Assembly (NCBI GenBank): GCA_016182965.1
Contig: JACPFM010000019.1
Coordinates: forward strand, 1 to 64,000
DNA from: Deltaproteobacteria bacterium
GTDB taxonomy: Bacteria; Myxococcota_A; Polyangia; Polyangiales; JADJMO01
Direction: 5' to 3'
Length of the DNA stretch: 64,000 nt
A program made the position numbers and the translations under genes. Positions 24,713 through 33,270 of this stretch are shown here, piece by piece. How positions within the stretch are numbered: position 1 is the stretch's first letter; each line of letters starts with the position of its first letter. The notes under the pieces were generated by a model. That model saw nothing but the letters and a program-made list of their open reading frames with translations, had not been told where the DNA came from and did not search any database.

Positions 24713-25099
24713 ATGGGGCTGCGATCGATCGCGACGATCGTCGTCGTGCTGGTGATCGCGAGCGGCTGCGGGAAGCGGACGCGCAAGGTGGGGCCGGGGC
24801 CCGACAGCGTGCCCGAGCCGTTCCGGTCGGACGAGGGCGGGGCGAAGCTCCTGAACCCGCTCGATCCGACCGGTTTGGCGATCGTCGCGAACGACGAGAA
24901 GTGCACCGTCGCGAAGCGATTCCGTGGGTCGAACGAACCGGAGCGACAGGTCGACTGCCCTCCCGAGATGGACGATCCGGCGTGGGACCACTGCGGCGGC
25001 GAGCTCTACTCCATCGCCGGCCAGTGCTTCTGCGTGCCGCTCCAGTGCCTGAAGCGGCATTGCAAGATCCTGTCGGTGAAGTCGCCGTGTCCTAAGTGA
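24713..25099 (+). CDS. Small Cys-rich lipoprotein
   Basis: A 128-residue putative lipoprotein: signal peptide with lipobox IASGCGK (Cys about residue 19), a Pro/Asp-rich segment, and a C-terminal half with eight cysteines (CTVAKRF, DHCGGELYSIAGQCFCVPLQ, LKRHCKIL) likely joined in disulfides. No known domain. The ATG begins only nine bases after the MITE-like element, so the element has probably replaced the native promoter region. A short GAGCGC-GGT-GCGCTC hairpin overlaps the region just after the stop (25098-25112). Confidence 0.7.
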   Translation: MGLRSIATIVVVLVIASGCGKRTRKVGPGPDSVPEPFRSDEGGAKLLNPLDPTGLAIVANDEKCTVAKRFRGSNEPERQVDCPPEMDDPAWDHCGGELYSIAGQCFCVPLQCLKRHCKILSVKSPCPK

Positions 25100-25197
25100 G
25101 CGCGGTGCGCTCGGCGCGCCGACGAGGCTCCGAGAGACGGGGCACGACGGCCCCGCCCACCTCGATCGCCGGCCGAGAAGGGCTGGACACCTCCGCG

Positions 25198-25737
25198 TCA
25201 GCGACCGAACTGCCACTCCACGCCGGCCGCGAGGGCGTGCACGGTCGACGCGACGTACGTGTCGCTCTCGGCGTACCACACCGGCGTCCACTCCAGGAAC
25301 GACGAGATCGCGTTCCGCCCGAAGTGGGCCATGCGGACGCCGGCGCGCGCGTTCAGCCCGAACCCGTTCCTCTGATGACGACCGAGGCCGAGGAGCACGC
25401 CGCGGCCCGTGGCCGCCGCGCCGATGGCGCCGCCGACGAAGAAATGGTCGCTCGCCCAATATTGCACGCCGGCCCCGAAGAACGTCTGGTGGCCGAACCC
25501 GTGGCCTTCGTCGTCGAGCGCCGTGCTCGACACGCGGCCCACGACGGCGAGATCGGGCGCGACGAACGCGCCGAGGGAGAGCGACGGCAGCGCGAAGCCG
25601 TAACTGGTGTTGCTGGAGTGGTACTCGGGCGAGCGCTGCACGCCGAGCGCGACGCCGGCGCCGGCTTCCACGGTGAAGTTCCCGGCCGATGCGACCGATG
25701 GCGTCGCGAGCAGGACGGCGATGAGGAGGAAGCGCAT
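25198..25737 (-). CDS. Small outer-membrane beta-barrel-like protein
   Basis: A 179-residue protein with a signal peptide (cleavage after SVASA-G, residue 19) and eight or so amphipathic strands (FTVEAGAGVALGV, PSLSLGAFVAPDLAVVGRVS, HFFVGGAIGAAATG, GLNARAGVRMAHFG) ending in VEWQFGR. It fits small eight-strand OmpA-like or OmpW-like barrels, although the usual terminal Phe is followed by Gly-Arg. Specific function unknown. Confidence 0.7.
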   Translation of the reverse strand: MRFLLIAVLLATPSVASAGNFTVEAGAGVALGVQRSPEYHSSNTSYGFALPSLSLGAFVAPDLAVVGRVSSTALDDEGHGFGHQTFFGAGVQYWASDHFFVGGAIGAAATGRGVLLGLGRHQRNGFGLNARAGVRMAHFGRNAISSFLEWTPVWYAESDTYVASTVHALAAGVEWQFGR

Positions 25738-25795
25738 GCGCGCGTTCTACCGCAGGAAGCCCCCGCGGCGCATGGCCGCCGTCATCCTCGGGGGG

Positions 25796-25834
25796 TAAGC
25801 AGTCCAAGCGTCATTGGCGGATTCCAGGGGCCGA
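25796..25834. repeat. Interspersed modular repeat, copy 4 (diverged alpha module)
   Basis: CCAAGCGTCATTGGCGGATT and CCAGGGG match the alpha module of copies 1 and 2 with a few changes, 12 kb away from them. Beta and gamma are absent. Confidence 0.6.
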
Positions 25835-25908
25835 GCTCTCCGACCCGCCGACGCGCGCCATCGCGCCGACGCGCGCCTGGTTCGCAAACGTCGCCCGCGC
25901 CGCCGAGA

Positions 25909-26763
25909 TTACTTCGTGATCGCTTCCCAGAAGAGATCGCGGAGCGCGTCGTGCCCCGGCGCGTTCGGATGGAGGCAATCCGACACGAACCAGGTATCCG
26001 CCGCCGGCACGCCGTGACCGTTGAACTTCGCGCGGAGATCGAGCACGTGGACGTCGTCGTACTTCGCCGCGACGTCGAGATAGATCTGCTCGAACGGATC
26101 GAGCTGCGGCGCGGTCGGCTGCCCGGCCGGATAGAAGCCGAGGGCGCCGCCACACCTGGCGCCGGACGCGAACTTGAAGTTCCCGGTGCCGTCGCTCGGA
26201 TCGTACACGTTCGCCACGTAGACCACGACCTCGACGCCCGGCCCGAAGCGGTCGGGCTGCTTCAGCATGCCGATCGCCTCGTCGAGGAATTCTCGGAAGC
26301 TCTCGCGCTCGGCCGTCACGTCGCCGCCGGTGAGCATCTTGCCAAGCGCAGCCTGCACGTCGTTGCCGCCGATGGTCATCGTGACCAGGACCGGCCCCGC
26401 GAGCGGCCCGGTGATGGTGTTGACCTGGCCGCCGAGGTTCTGCGCCCGTGCACCGGCCCTCGAGGCCTTCACGATCGCGAGGTCGGGGCCGTACAGCGTC
26501 GCGAGGTCCTTTCCGGCGCCGTCCGGCCACTTCGCGTCGTCATTCTTGTCGAGCAGGTCGTAGTAGAACGGCCCCGCGCCGCCGCGGTCGGAGATCGAGT
26601 CGCCGAGGATCACGTGGGTCCTGAACGCTCTCTTCGAGGCCTGCGTCCCGCCGTCGGTCGTGCCGCTGCCGGCGCCGCTCGGTTGCGATGACCCGCCGTC
26701 GCTCCCGCCGCTGCAGGCAACCATCCATGACGCGAAGATTGTCGTGAGAAGGCGCACGTTCAT
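25909..26763 (-). CDS. GDSL/SGNH-family esterase lipoprotein
   Basis: A 284-residue lipoprotein (lipobox MVACSGG, Cys about residue 17) with a Ser/Gly linker and an SGNH hydrolase domain. Block I is VILGDSISDRGG (nucleophile Ser in GDS), block III is TIGGNDV, and block V is DCLHPNAPGH with the catalytic Asp and His. The domain is complete, so an active extracytoplasmic esterase or lipase is likely; the substrate is unknown. The start ATG sits directly at the signal peptide. Confidence 0.85.
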   Translation of the reverse strand: MNVRLLTTIFASWMVACSGGSDGGSSQPSGAGSGTTDGGTQASKRAFRTHVILGDSISDRGGAGPFYYDLLDKNDDAKWPDGAGKDLATLYGPDLAIVKASRAGARAQNLGGQVNTITGPLAGPVLVTMTIGGNDVQAALGKMLTGGDVTAERESFREFLDEAIGMLKQPDRFGPGVEVVVYVANVYDPSDGTGNFKFASGARCGGALGFYPAGQPTAPQLDPFEQIYLDVAAKYDDVHVLDLRAKFNGHGVPAADTWFVSDCLHPNAPGHDALRDLFWEAITK

Positions 26764-26867
26764 GGCCGGCGAGTATCCCCGTCCGGCTGGACCCGACCAT
26801 CAAACAAGTTTGAGCGCGACCCGAAACGACACGCCGGGCGTAAGATGGCGTCGCCAGGGGGCGAACC

Positions 26868-28067
26868 TTGGAAGACGAGGAGAAGCTTCAAGCGCACCTG
26901 CGCGCGATCATCCATCGCTCCGGGCGCACGCTCGCGCTGTTCCTCGCGTGTTTCGGCGTCCTCCGGCTTCCGGTGTGGGGCGGGCTCACCGAGCTCGGCA
27001 CGCCGCAGAGCGTGCTCCGGATCAGCGTGGTGACCCTGCAGCTCGCGACGTACGCGTTGATGCGGACCAGGTTCGCGGAGCGCAGACCGCTCATCGCGCT
27101 CGCGCCCGGAGCGCTGCTGATCATGGTGGTGAGCGGCTTCGAAGCCGGGAAGCTCGGCGACGCCCAGCATCCCTGGATCTTTCTGTCATTCCCGTCGTTG
27201 TGCCTGACCGTGGTCGCGCCGGTCGGCCTCGGGCAGCGCATCTTCATCGTCGCCTTCGGGCTGCTCGGCCTCCTCGCCGGCTTCCTCGTGCCGCACCCGG
27301 AGTACCTCGCGCTGCCGATGACGCGGACGATGCTCGGGTTCGCCTTCGTGGTGGGCGTCATGGTCACCGCGGTCGGTCACGTCACCTACCGCGTCACGAG
27401 GCAGTCGTTCCATCAATCGCTCGCGCTCGAGCGCGCGTCGACCGAGCTCTCGACTCTCAACGCGACCCTCGAGACGCGGGTGCGCGAGCAGACGAGCGAG
27501 CTGCGACGCCTCGCCGATCACCTCGAGAGCGCACGCGAGGACGAGCGAACGCGCATCTCGCATGACCTGCACGACGAGCTCGGGCAGGAGCTGACCGCGC
27601 TGCACCTCGGGCTGTCGCTGACCCGCGAGCGGTTCACGCGTGATCCCAAGAGCATCGAAGGGAACCTCGCAGACCTCACCGCGCTGCTCGGACGCACGCG
27701 GACGACCGTGCGGCGCATCGTCACCGAGCTTCGTCCCCGTCTCATCGACGATCTCGGGCTGCAGGCGAGCGTGGAGTGGTTGATACGCGAGACCGAGCAG
27801 CGCTCGCAGCTGCGGTGCCGGCTCTCTGCGAGCGCGCTCGAAGATCTCCCGGGCGAGGTCTCCGCCGACGCGTTCCGCATCGTGCAAGAGGCGCTGACCA
27901 ACGTGGTCCGTCACGCCGAAGCGAAGAACGTCGACGTTCGCCTCGACGTCCGCGGTCCGGGGCTCGAGATCGAGGTCGCCGACGACGGGGTCGGGATTCG
28001 GAAGAACGTCGGGTCGACCGGCGTCGGCCTGATCGGCATTCGCGAGCGCGCGAGCGCGCACTCCTGA
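26868..28067 (+). CDS. NarL-partner sensor histidine kinase, interrupted by an in-frame stop
   Basis: A 399-residue kinase as read, starting at TTG (26868). About six TM helices (20-175) form a membrane sensor; a coiled coil and HisKA_3 dimerisation region (RISHDLHDELGQELTALHL, phospho-acceptor His) follow, then the HATPase domain (VQEALTNVVRHAEAKNVD; VADDGVGI; TGVGLIGIRERA). A TGA at 28065 ends the frame, but the same frame stays open to 28142 and encodes MTLEPRVGGGTVLSVVLPIG, the normal last strand. The later TGA overlaps the regulator start by GTGA. The early stop is therefore a recent mutation or sequence error; as written the ATPase lacks its final strand. Confidence 0.8.
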   Translation: MEDEEKLQAHLRAIIHRSGRTLALFLACFGVLRLPVWGGLTELGTPQSVLRISVVTLQLATYALMRTRFAERRPLIALAPGALLIMVVSGFEAGKLGDAQHPWIFLSFPSLCLTVVAPVGLGQRIFIVAFGLLGLLAGFLVPHPEYLALPMTRTMLGFAFVVGVMVTAVGHVTYRVTRQSFHQSLALERASTELSTLNATLETRVREQTSELRRLADHLESAREDERTRISHDLHDELGQELTALHLGLSLTRERFTRDPKSIEGNLADLTALLGRTRTTVRRIVTELRPRLIDDLGLQASVEWLIRETEQRSQLRCRLSASALEDLPGEVSADAFRIVQEALTNVVRHAEAKNVDVRLDVRGPGLEIEVADDGVGIRKNVGSTGVGLIGIRERASAHS

Positions 28068-28138
28068 ACGATGACGCTCGAGCCTCGCGTGGGCGGAGGC
28101 ACGGTCCTCTCGGTGGTGCTGCCGATCGGAGCTCCGTC

Positions 28139-28768
28139 GTGATCCGCGTCTTCGTCGCCGACGATCACGCGATCGTCCGCCACGGCCTCGAGCAGCTCCT
28201 CGCGGCCACCGGTGACATGCGAGTCGTGGGGACCGCCTGCAATGGGCGCGAGGTCCTCAACGCGGCGCCGACGCTCGACTGCGACGTGATCATCCTCGAC
28301 CTCTCGCTGCCGAAGGTGAACGGCCCCGAGGTGTTGCGGAGGCTGAAGCAGATGCGCCCCGAGCTCCGTGTCCTCGTCCTCACGATGTATCCGGAGGACC
28401 AATACGCGCTCACGCTGCTGCGCTCCGGGGCGGCTGCGTATCTATCCAAAGATCGGCCGGCGTCGGAGCTGCTCGAGGCGATCCGTCGCGTCGCCGCGGG
28501 CGCGACCTACGTGACCCAGACGATCGCCGATCGCGCAGTCCGCGCGCCGAGCTCCGCGCCGGCGCCCGCGCACGCGTCGTTGACCGCCCGGGAGCACCAG
28601 GTCTTCACGCTGATCATCCAGGGCCGCATCGGCTCCGAGATCGCCGCCGAGCTGAACCTCACGAAGAGCACCGTGAGCAACCACCTCGCGAAGATCAAGG
28701 AGAAGCTCGGAGCGAGCTCGATCGCGGAGATCGTCCGCTACGCGCATCGTGCGGGGTTGATCGACTGA
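28139..28768 (+). CDS. NarL/LuxR-family response regulator
   Basis: A 209-residue regulator partnered with the kinase upstream. The receiver domain has the acidic pair (ADD), phospho-Asp in VIILDLSLPKVNG, Thr/Ser in VLVLTMYPED and Lys in YLSKDRP. The C-terminal LuxR HTH is ASLTAREHQVFTLIIQGR followed by KSTVSNHLAKIKEKLG. It starts with GTG overlapping the kinase's ancestral TGA. It should activate or repress promoters on phosphorylation; the hydrogenase operon 70 bp downstream runs in the opposite direction, so no target is evident. Confidence 0.9.
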   Translation: MIRVFVADDHAIVRHGLEQLLAATGDMRVVGTACNGREVLNAAPTLDCDVIILDLSLPKVNGPEVLRRLKQMRPELRVLVLTMYPEDQYALTLLRSGAAAYLSKDRPASELLEAIRRVAAGATYVTQTIADRAVRAPSSAPAPAHASLTAREHQVFTLIIQGRIGSEIAAELNLTKSTVSNHLAKIKEKLGASSIAEIVRYAHRAGLID

Positions 28769-28836
28769 GTCGCGGCCTACGGCGGAAGGCGATGCGCCCG
28801 CACCTCGTACGTCACTCGGGCCCGCCGCCCGGCGGC

Positions 28837-29292
28837 TCAGCCGATCTCCCGAACGACGCGCGCGATCAGCGCCGGCAGCGCCGCCGCGATCTCCGGAGAC
28901 AGCTCGAGATCGAGCGCGACCCGCTTCGGCTCGACGCCGAGCAGCACCACGCGTCGCGGCGCGCGGCCGAGGAGCCGGAGGGTGGCGAGCAGGTCGTTGA
29001 TCCCGTGCTGATGCGGCGACAGCTTGTTGCTGAAGGCCGAAGGGATCGACCCGTCCTCGAGCCGCACGATGGCTCCCGGCGCCCTCCCGGACGCGACCGC
29101 GTCGACGATGATCAGCAGATCGAGGTCTTCGAGGTCCTCGAGCAGCTCGTGCGTGGAGGTGCCGCCGTCGATGACGCGGACGTGCGGCGGGACCACGCGC
29201 TCGACCGCCTGCGCGCAGCGCACGCCGACGCCCTCGTCGGCCATCAGGAGGTTGCCGACGCCGAGGACCACCACCTTCGGATCACCGGACAC
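28837..29292 (-). CDS. hybD: Hydrogenase maturation protease (HyaD/HybD type)
   Basis: A 151-residue nickel-dependent endopeptidase that trims the large-subunit C-terminus after Ni insertion. The N-terminal GVGNLLMADEGVG (Glu20) is the family signature; LLIIVDAV supplies the second metal ligand region, and SPHQHGIND the histidine ligand. It starts with GTG and overlaps the large-subunit gene by 11 bp, last in the hyb operon. Its substrate here should be the tail after the final DPCLACAVH motif of the adjacent large subunit. Confidence 0.9.
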   Translation of the reverse strand: MSGDPKVVVLGVGNLLMADEGVGVRCAQAVERVVPPHVRVIDGGTSTHELLEDLEDLDLLIIVDAVASGRAPGAIVRLEDGSIPSAFSNKLSPHQHGINDLLATLRLLGRAPRRVVLLGVEPKRVALDLELSPEIAAALPALIARVVREIG

Positions 29293-30985
29293 GGACCTGC
29301 ACGACGTCGCGGCGGGTGGTGTCGACGAGGTGCACCGCGCAGGCGAGGCACGGGTCGAACGAATGGATGGTGCGCAGCACCTCGAGCGGCCGCTCCGGAT
29401 CGGCGAGCGGCGTGCCCACGAGCGACGCCTCGTACGGGCCCGGCTGATCCTGCTCGTTGCGCGGCGCCGCGTTCCAGGTCGTCGGCACCACCGCCTGGTA
29501 GTTCTCGATGACGCCGTCCTTGATGACCACCCAGTGCGAGAGGATGCCGCGCGGCGCCTCGTGGAAGCCGAAGCCGCTCATCTCGCCCTTGGGGAACACC
29601 GGCTTCTCGTAGGTGCGCGCGTCGCCGCTGGCGATGTTGTCCATCAGCAGCTTCCACTGCCTCTCGAGGACGTCGACGTTCATCGCGCACATGACCGAGC
29701 GCGCGGCGATGCGCCCGAGGGTCGAGTGCAGGGCCTCGAGCGGCAGCTTCGACTTGCCCACCGCCTCGATCGTCGCGAGGACGCGGTTCAGGTGGCCGAC
29801 GGTCGCCTCGTGCCCGGCGGCGACCGCGGCGAGCACGCGCGCGAGCGGCCCGACCTGCGCAGGGCGATCGCGGAACGTCGGCGACTTCACGAAGGAGTAC
29901 TTCGCCGTCTCGACGAACCCGGTGTACTCCGCGACCGTCTGGCCCTTGTACGGGTGCAGCGGGCCCTTGCCGCCCTGGTACCACGAGTGCTTCACGCTCT
30001 CGGCGACGTTGAGGCCGAGCAGGGCGTCGCCGAACGTGGCGATCGGCTTGAAGCTCTCGAGCCGCCCGTCCTCGATGTACCCGCCCGGGGTCTCGAACCG
30101 CGTGCCCTTCTCGTCGAGCGGGTACTCGGGGCAGGAGAGGTAGTGGGTGACGCCCTTCCCGAGCTTGGTCCACTCCGGGTACAGGGCGGCGACCGCGGCG
30201 ACGTCGACGTTGTAGACCTGTTGGACGAACCGCTTCAGCTCGTCGATCGCCTCCTTCACCGCGAGCAGCCGCTCGATCGAGAGCGCCGACGGGCTGTCGA
30301 GCGCGATCGGGTTGGCCACCCCGCCGACGGCGATGTTCTGCACGTGCGGCGTCTTGCCGCCGAGGATGGTGACGATCTTGTTCGCCTTGCGCTGCACCTC
30401 GAGCGCCTGGAGGTAGTGCGCGACCGCGAGCAGGTCGACCTCGGGCGGCAGCTTCATCGCCGCGTGACCCCAGTAGCCGTTCGCGAAGATGCCGAGCTGG
30501 CCGCTGCCCACCAGCGCGTTCAGGCGATCCTTGGTGGCCTGCATCACCTGTCGACCGTTCATCGGCCAGTCGGAGAGGCCCTCGGCGAGCGCCGCGGTCT
30601 TCGCCGGATCGGCCTGCGCCGCCGCGGTCCCGTCGACCCAGTCGAGCGCCGACAGGTGGTAGAACTGCACGATCGCGTCGTGCACCGCGTGCGCCGCGAT
30701 CATCATGTTGCGGATGTACTGGGCGTTCTTCGGCACCGGCATGCCGAGCGCGTTCTCGACCGCGCGCACCGAGGCGATGGCGTGCACGGTGGTGCACACG
30801 CCGCAGAAGCGCTGCGTGATCGCCCAGGCGTCGCGCGGGTCGCGCCCGAGGAGGATCTGCTCGACGCCGCGCCACATCGTGCCGGACGCCCACGCGGCGG
30901 TGACCTTCCGGGCCGGGTCGACCTCGCAGTCGATGCGGAGGTGCCCCTCGATGCGCGTGATCGGGTCGATGGTGATCCGAGACAT
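29282..30985 (-). CDS. hybC: [NiFe] hydrogenase large subunit
   Basis: A 567-residue catalytic subunit of a membrane-bound uptake hydrogenase. The nickel-site motifs are intact: RFCGVCTTVH (Cys61, Cys64, His68) and DPCLACAVH (Cys546, Cys549, His552). The 15 residues after His552 (LVDTTRRDVVQVRVR) are the expected cleaved extension. The order small subunit, HybA, HybB, large subunit, protease and the presence of a HybA-type ferredoxin point to the Hyb-like (group 1c) type, which can feed electrons to quinone. ATG 30985 has GGAG in its upstream region. Confidence 0.93.
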   Translation of the reverse strand: MSRITIDPITRIEGHLRIDCEVDPARKVTAAWASGTMWRGVEQILLGRDPRDAWAITQRFCGVCTTVHAIASVRAVENALGMPVPKNAQYIRNMMIAAHAVHDAIVQFYHLSALDWVDGTAAAQADPAKTAALAEGLSDWPMNGRQVMQATKDRLNALVGSGQLGIFANGYWGHAAMKLPPEVDLLAVAHYLQALEVQRKANKIVTILGGKTPHVQNIAVGGVANPIALDSPSALSIERLLAVKEAIDELKRFVQQVYNVDVAAVAALYPEWTKLGKGVTHYLSCPEYPLDEKGTRFETPGGYIEDGRLESFKPIATFGDALLGLNVAESVKHSWYQGGKGPLHPYKGQTVAEYTGFVETAKYSFVKSPTFRDRPAQVGPLARVLAAVAAGHEATVGHLNRVLATIEAVGKSKLPLEALHSTLGRIAARSVMCAMNVDVLERQWKLLMDNIASGDARTYEKPVFPKGEMSGFGFHEAPRGILSHWVVIKDGVIENYQAVVPTTWNAAPRNEQDQPGPYEASLVGTPLADPERPLEVLRTIHSFDPCLACAVHLVDTTRRDVVQVRVR

Positions 30986-30996
30986 GGGTGATCTCC

Positions 30997-32235
30997 TCAG
31001 GCGCTCTCTGCCGCCTCGGGCTCCTTCGGCAGCACCGGCAGCAGGCGGATGGCGATGGTGATGGCGAGGATCTCGAAGGCCACGAGCCCCACGCTGACCG
31101 CGAGCTCGCCCATCGAGGGGAAGTAGCGGAAGCCGGCGCCGGTCTCGTACGCGACGAGGTACGCGCTCCGCCGGTAGAGCAGCCCGCCGACCGCCAGCAG
31201 GCACGCGGCCACGAACAGGCGCTGCGGATGACGACGGGCGCGCTCGGTCGCCACGAGGAGCGCGGGCACGAGGAAGAGGACGTTCTCGATCCAGAACAGC
31301 AAGGAGAGCGCCGTCGGCTGGAACGCGAGGCCGAGCACGCCGCGCCGCGCGCAGTCGCCGATGCGCAGCACGAGGAACGCGAGGCCGAGCGTGGTGCCGA
31401 TGCGGATCAGCTTCCCGAGCAGCTCCTGCTCGAGGTGGCGCTTGAACGCGAGCGCCGAGACGGTGCCCTCGAAGACGACGGCGGCGAGCCCCATGCCGAT
31501 GCACGAGGTGAGGAACAGGAGCGGCAGCAGCTGCGTCTGGTAGAGCGGGTGGACCTGCGGCCCGAAGATCACGAGCAGCGAGCCGAGCGACGACTGGTGC
31601 ATCGTGGGCAGGAGCACGCCGACGGCGACGAAGAAGAACAGCACGCGGTTGATCTTCTGGCGCGGCCGCTCCCAGCCGAAGCGCTCGAGGATCACCGGCG
31701 TGAACTCGACGAACAGGACCAGCGTGTAGGTGGTGATGCAGAGCGAGACCTCGAACAGCACGGAGTTCACCTGCACGTATCTCGGCCAGAACATGTGCCA
31801 GAACTCCCAGTAGCGGCCGATGTCGAAGAACACCGACATGCCGGCCTGCACGTAGCCGAACAGCGCCGCGAGCAGGGCCGGGCGCACCGCGGGGTGGTAC
31901 TCGCCGCGATTGAGGATGTAGGTGAGGAACGCGACGGTGAACCCGCCGGCGGCGAGCGCCGATCCGACCACGACGTCGTAGGCGATCCACAGCCCCCACG
32001 GGTAGCCGTCGTTCAGGTTGGTGACCGCGCCGATGCCGCGGATGAACCGCATGGCGAGCACCGCGCACATGACGAGGACCAACGCGGCGAGGCCCGCGGT
32101 GAAGCGGTTCCAGATCCGGCCGCCGACCGGCGCCGCCTCTTCGTGCGCGGCGCCCGCCGGCACGTGCGGCAGCTCGTGCCCGACCTCGCGGACAGGATGC
32201 GCGGGGTGCGCCCCGTGCGGCGCGGCGGTGCTCAC
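30997..32235 (-). CDS. hybB: HybB-type integral membrane subunit (NrfD family)
   Basis: A 412-residue polytopic protein with about ten TM helices (for example TAGLAALVLVMCAVLAMRF, VLFFFVAVGVLLPTMHQSS, ILAITIAIRLLPVLP). The conserved NrfD/HybB features DGYPWGLWIAYDV and MHQSSLGSLL are clear. It carries no haem and passes electrons and protons between the HybA ferredoxin and the quinone pool. The GTG start overlaps the hybA stop by four bases. The N-terminus is His/Pro-rich and longer than in E. coli. Confidence 0.9.
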   Translation of the reverse strand: MSTAAPHGAHPAHPVREVGHELPHVPAGAAHEEAAPVGGRIWNRFTAGLAALVLVMCAVLAMRFIRGIGAVTNLNDGYPWGLWIAYDVVVGSALAAGGFTVAFLTYILNRGEYHPAVRPALLAALFGYVQAGMSVFFDIGRYWEFWHMFWPRYVQVNSVLFEVSLCITTYTLVLFVEFTPVILERFGWERPRQKINRVLFFFVAVGVLLPTMHQSSLGSLLVIFGPQVHPLYQTQLLPLLFLTSCIGMGLAAVVFEGTVSALAFKRHLEQELLGKLIRIGTTLGLAFLVLRIGDCARRGVLGLAFQPTALSLLFWIENVLFLVPALLVATERARRHPQRLFVAACLLAVGGLLYRRSAYLVAYETGAGFRYFPSMGELAVSVGLVAFEILAITIAIRLLPVLPKEPEAAESA

Positions 32236-33260
32236 GGCTCGCCTCCCTTCTCGCGCGCCTTCACCGACGCGCCGGGCTCCACGCCGCGCTCGAGCGGCGG
32301 GTCGGCCGGGCGCATGTGTCGATAGGCGAGCGCCAACAGGGCCCCGAGGAACCCGATCGGCGCCATCAGCGCGTGGTAGATCGCGCCCTGCAGCGTCTCG
32401 GCGACGCGCGCCGGCGCGTCGAGCGGGAGCTTCGGTTTGTTCAGGAGCTCGAACGGCACGCCCGAGAGGTGGAGGACCTGCGTGCCGCCGATCTCCTTCT
32501 CGCCGTACACGTGATCGACGTACCGCTTGGCGACGCCCTGGTAGCTGTCGCCGTTGCCGAGCCTGCCGCGCGGATAGGTGGTCTTGGCGCCGGGCGTCAG
32601 CGCCTTGCGACGCGCGACCTCCTGCTGCAGGTCCTTGACCCGACCGTACAGCGTGGCGCCCGTCGGGCAGACCTCCGCGCACGCCGAGTACCCGCCGTCC
32701 GCGTGTCGCTGCTCGCAGAGCTGACACTTGTTGATGCGCGGGAACGCCTCGTCGTAGGTGAAGCGCGGGACGCCGAAGGGGCACGCGGCGACGCAGTAGC
32801 GACAGCCGATGCACGCCTCGAGGCTGTACTTGACGATGCCGGTGACCGGATCCTTGGTCATCGCCGACACCGGGCACACCGATACGCACGAGGGATCGAC
32901 GCAGTGCATGCACGACGTCTTGGTGAAGGCGAAGCCGTCGTTCACCTCGTCCTTCCGGGTGCCCGCGCCGTCGCGATAGCACTTGATGACGTTGAGCGTC
33001 TTGCCGGAGAGGTCGAGCGGCGCGTCCCAGTAGTCGCCGCCCTCGAGCATGGTGCGCTCGGGCGGCATGCCGTTGGCCTCTTTGCACGCGGCGACGCACG
33101 CGCGGCAGCCGATGCACAGCGTGCCGTCGAACAGGAGCCCGAGCGCGTGGTCGGGCATCGGCTTGGCCTCGCGCGCGCCGGCGTCGGTCGTCGTGGTGGC
33201 GACGGCCGCCGCTGCGACACCGCCGGCCGCCCCGGAGAGGAAGTCTCGACGACTGAGCAT
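32232..33260 (-). CDS. hybA: HybA-type ferredoxin subunit with Tat signal
   Basis: A 342-residue exported electron-transfer subunit. The Tat motif LSRRDFLSGAAGG opens the protein. Four cysteine groups for four [4Fe-4S] clusters follow (CIGCRACVAACK; CMHCVDPSCVSVCP; CIGCRYCVAACP; CQLCEQRH with CAEVCP). A C-terminal hydrophobic helix (MAPIGFLGALLALAY) anchors it in the membrane, as in E. coli HybA. It lies between the small subunit (10 bp upstream) and hybB (GTGA overlap). Confidence 0.92.
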   Translation of the reverse strand: MLSRRDFLSGAAGGVAAAAVATTTTDAGAREAKPMPDHALGLLFDGTLCIGCRACVAACKEANGMPPERTMLEGGDYWDAPLDLSGKTLNVIKCYRDGAGTRKDEVNDGFAFTKTSCMHCVDPSCVSVCPVSAMTKDPVTGIVKYSLEACIGCRYCVAACPFGVPRFTYDEAFPRINKCQLCEQRHADGGYSACAEVCPTGATLYGRVKDLQQEVARRKALTPGAKTTYPRGRLGNGDSYQGVAKRYVDHVYGEKEIGGTQVLHLSGVPFELLNKPKLPLDAPARVAETLQGAIYHALMAPIGFLGALLALAYRHMRPADPPLERGVEPGASVKAREKGGEP

Positions 33261-33270
33261 GGCAGCCTCC

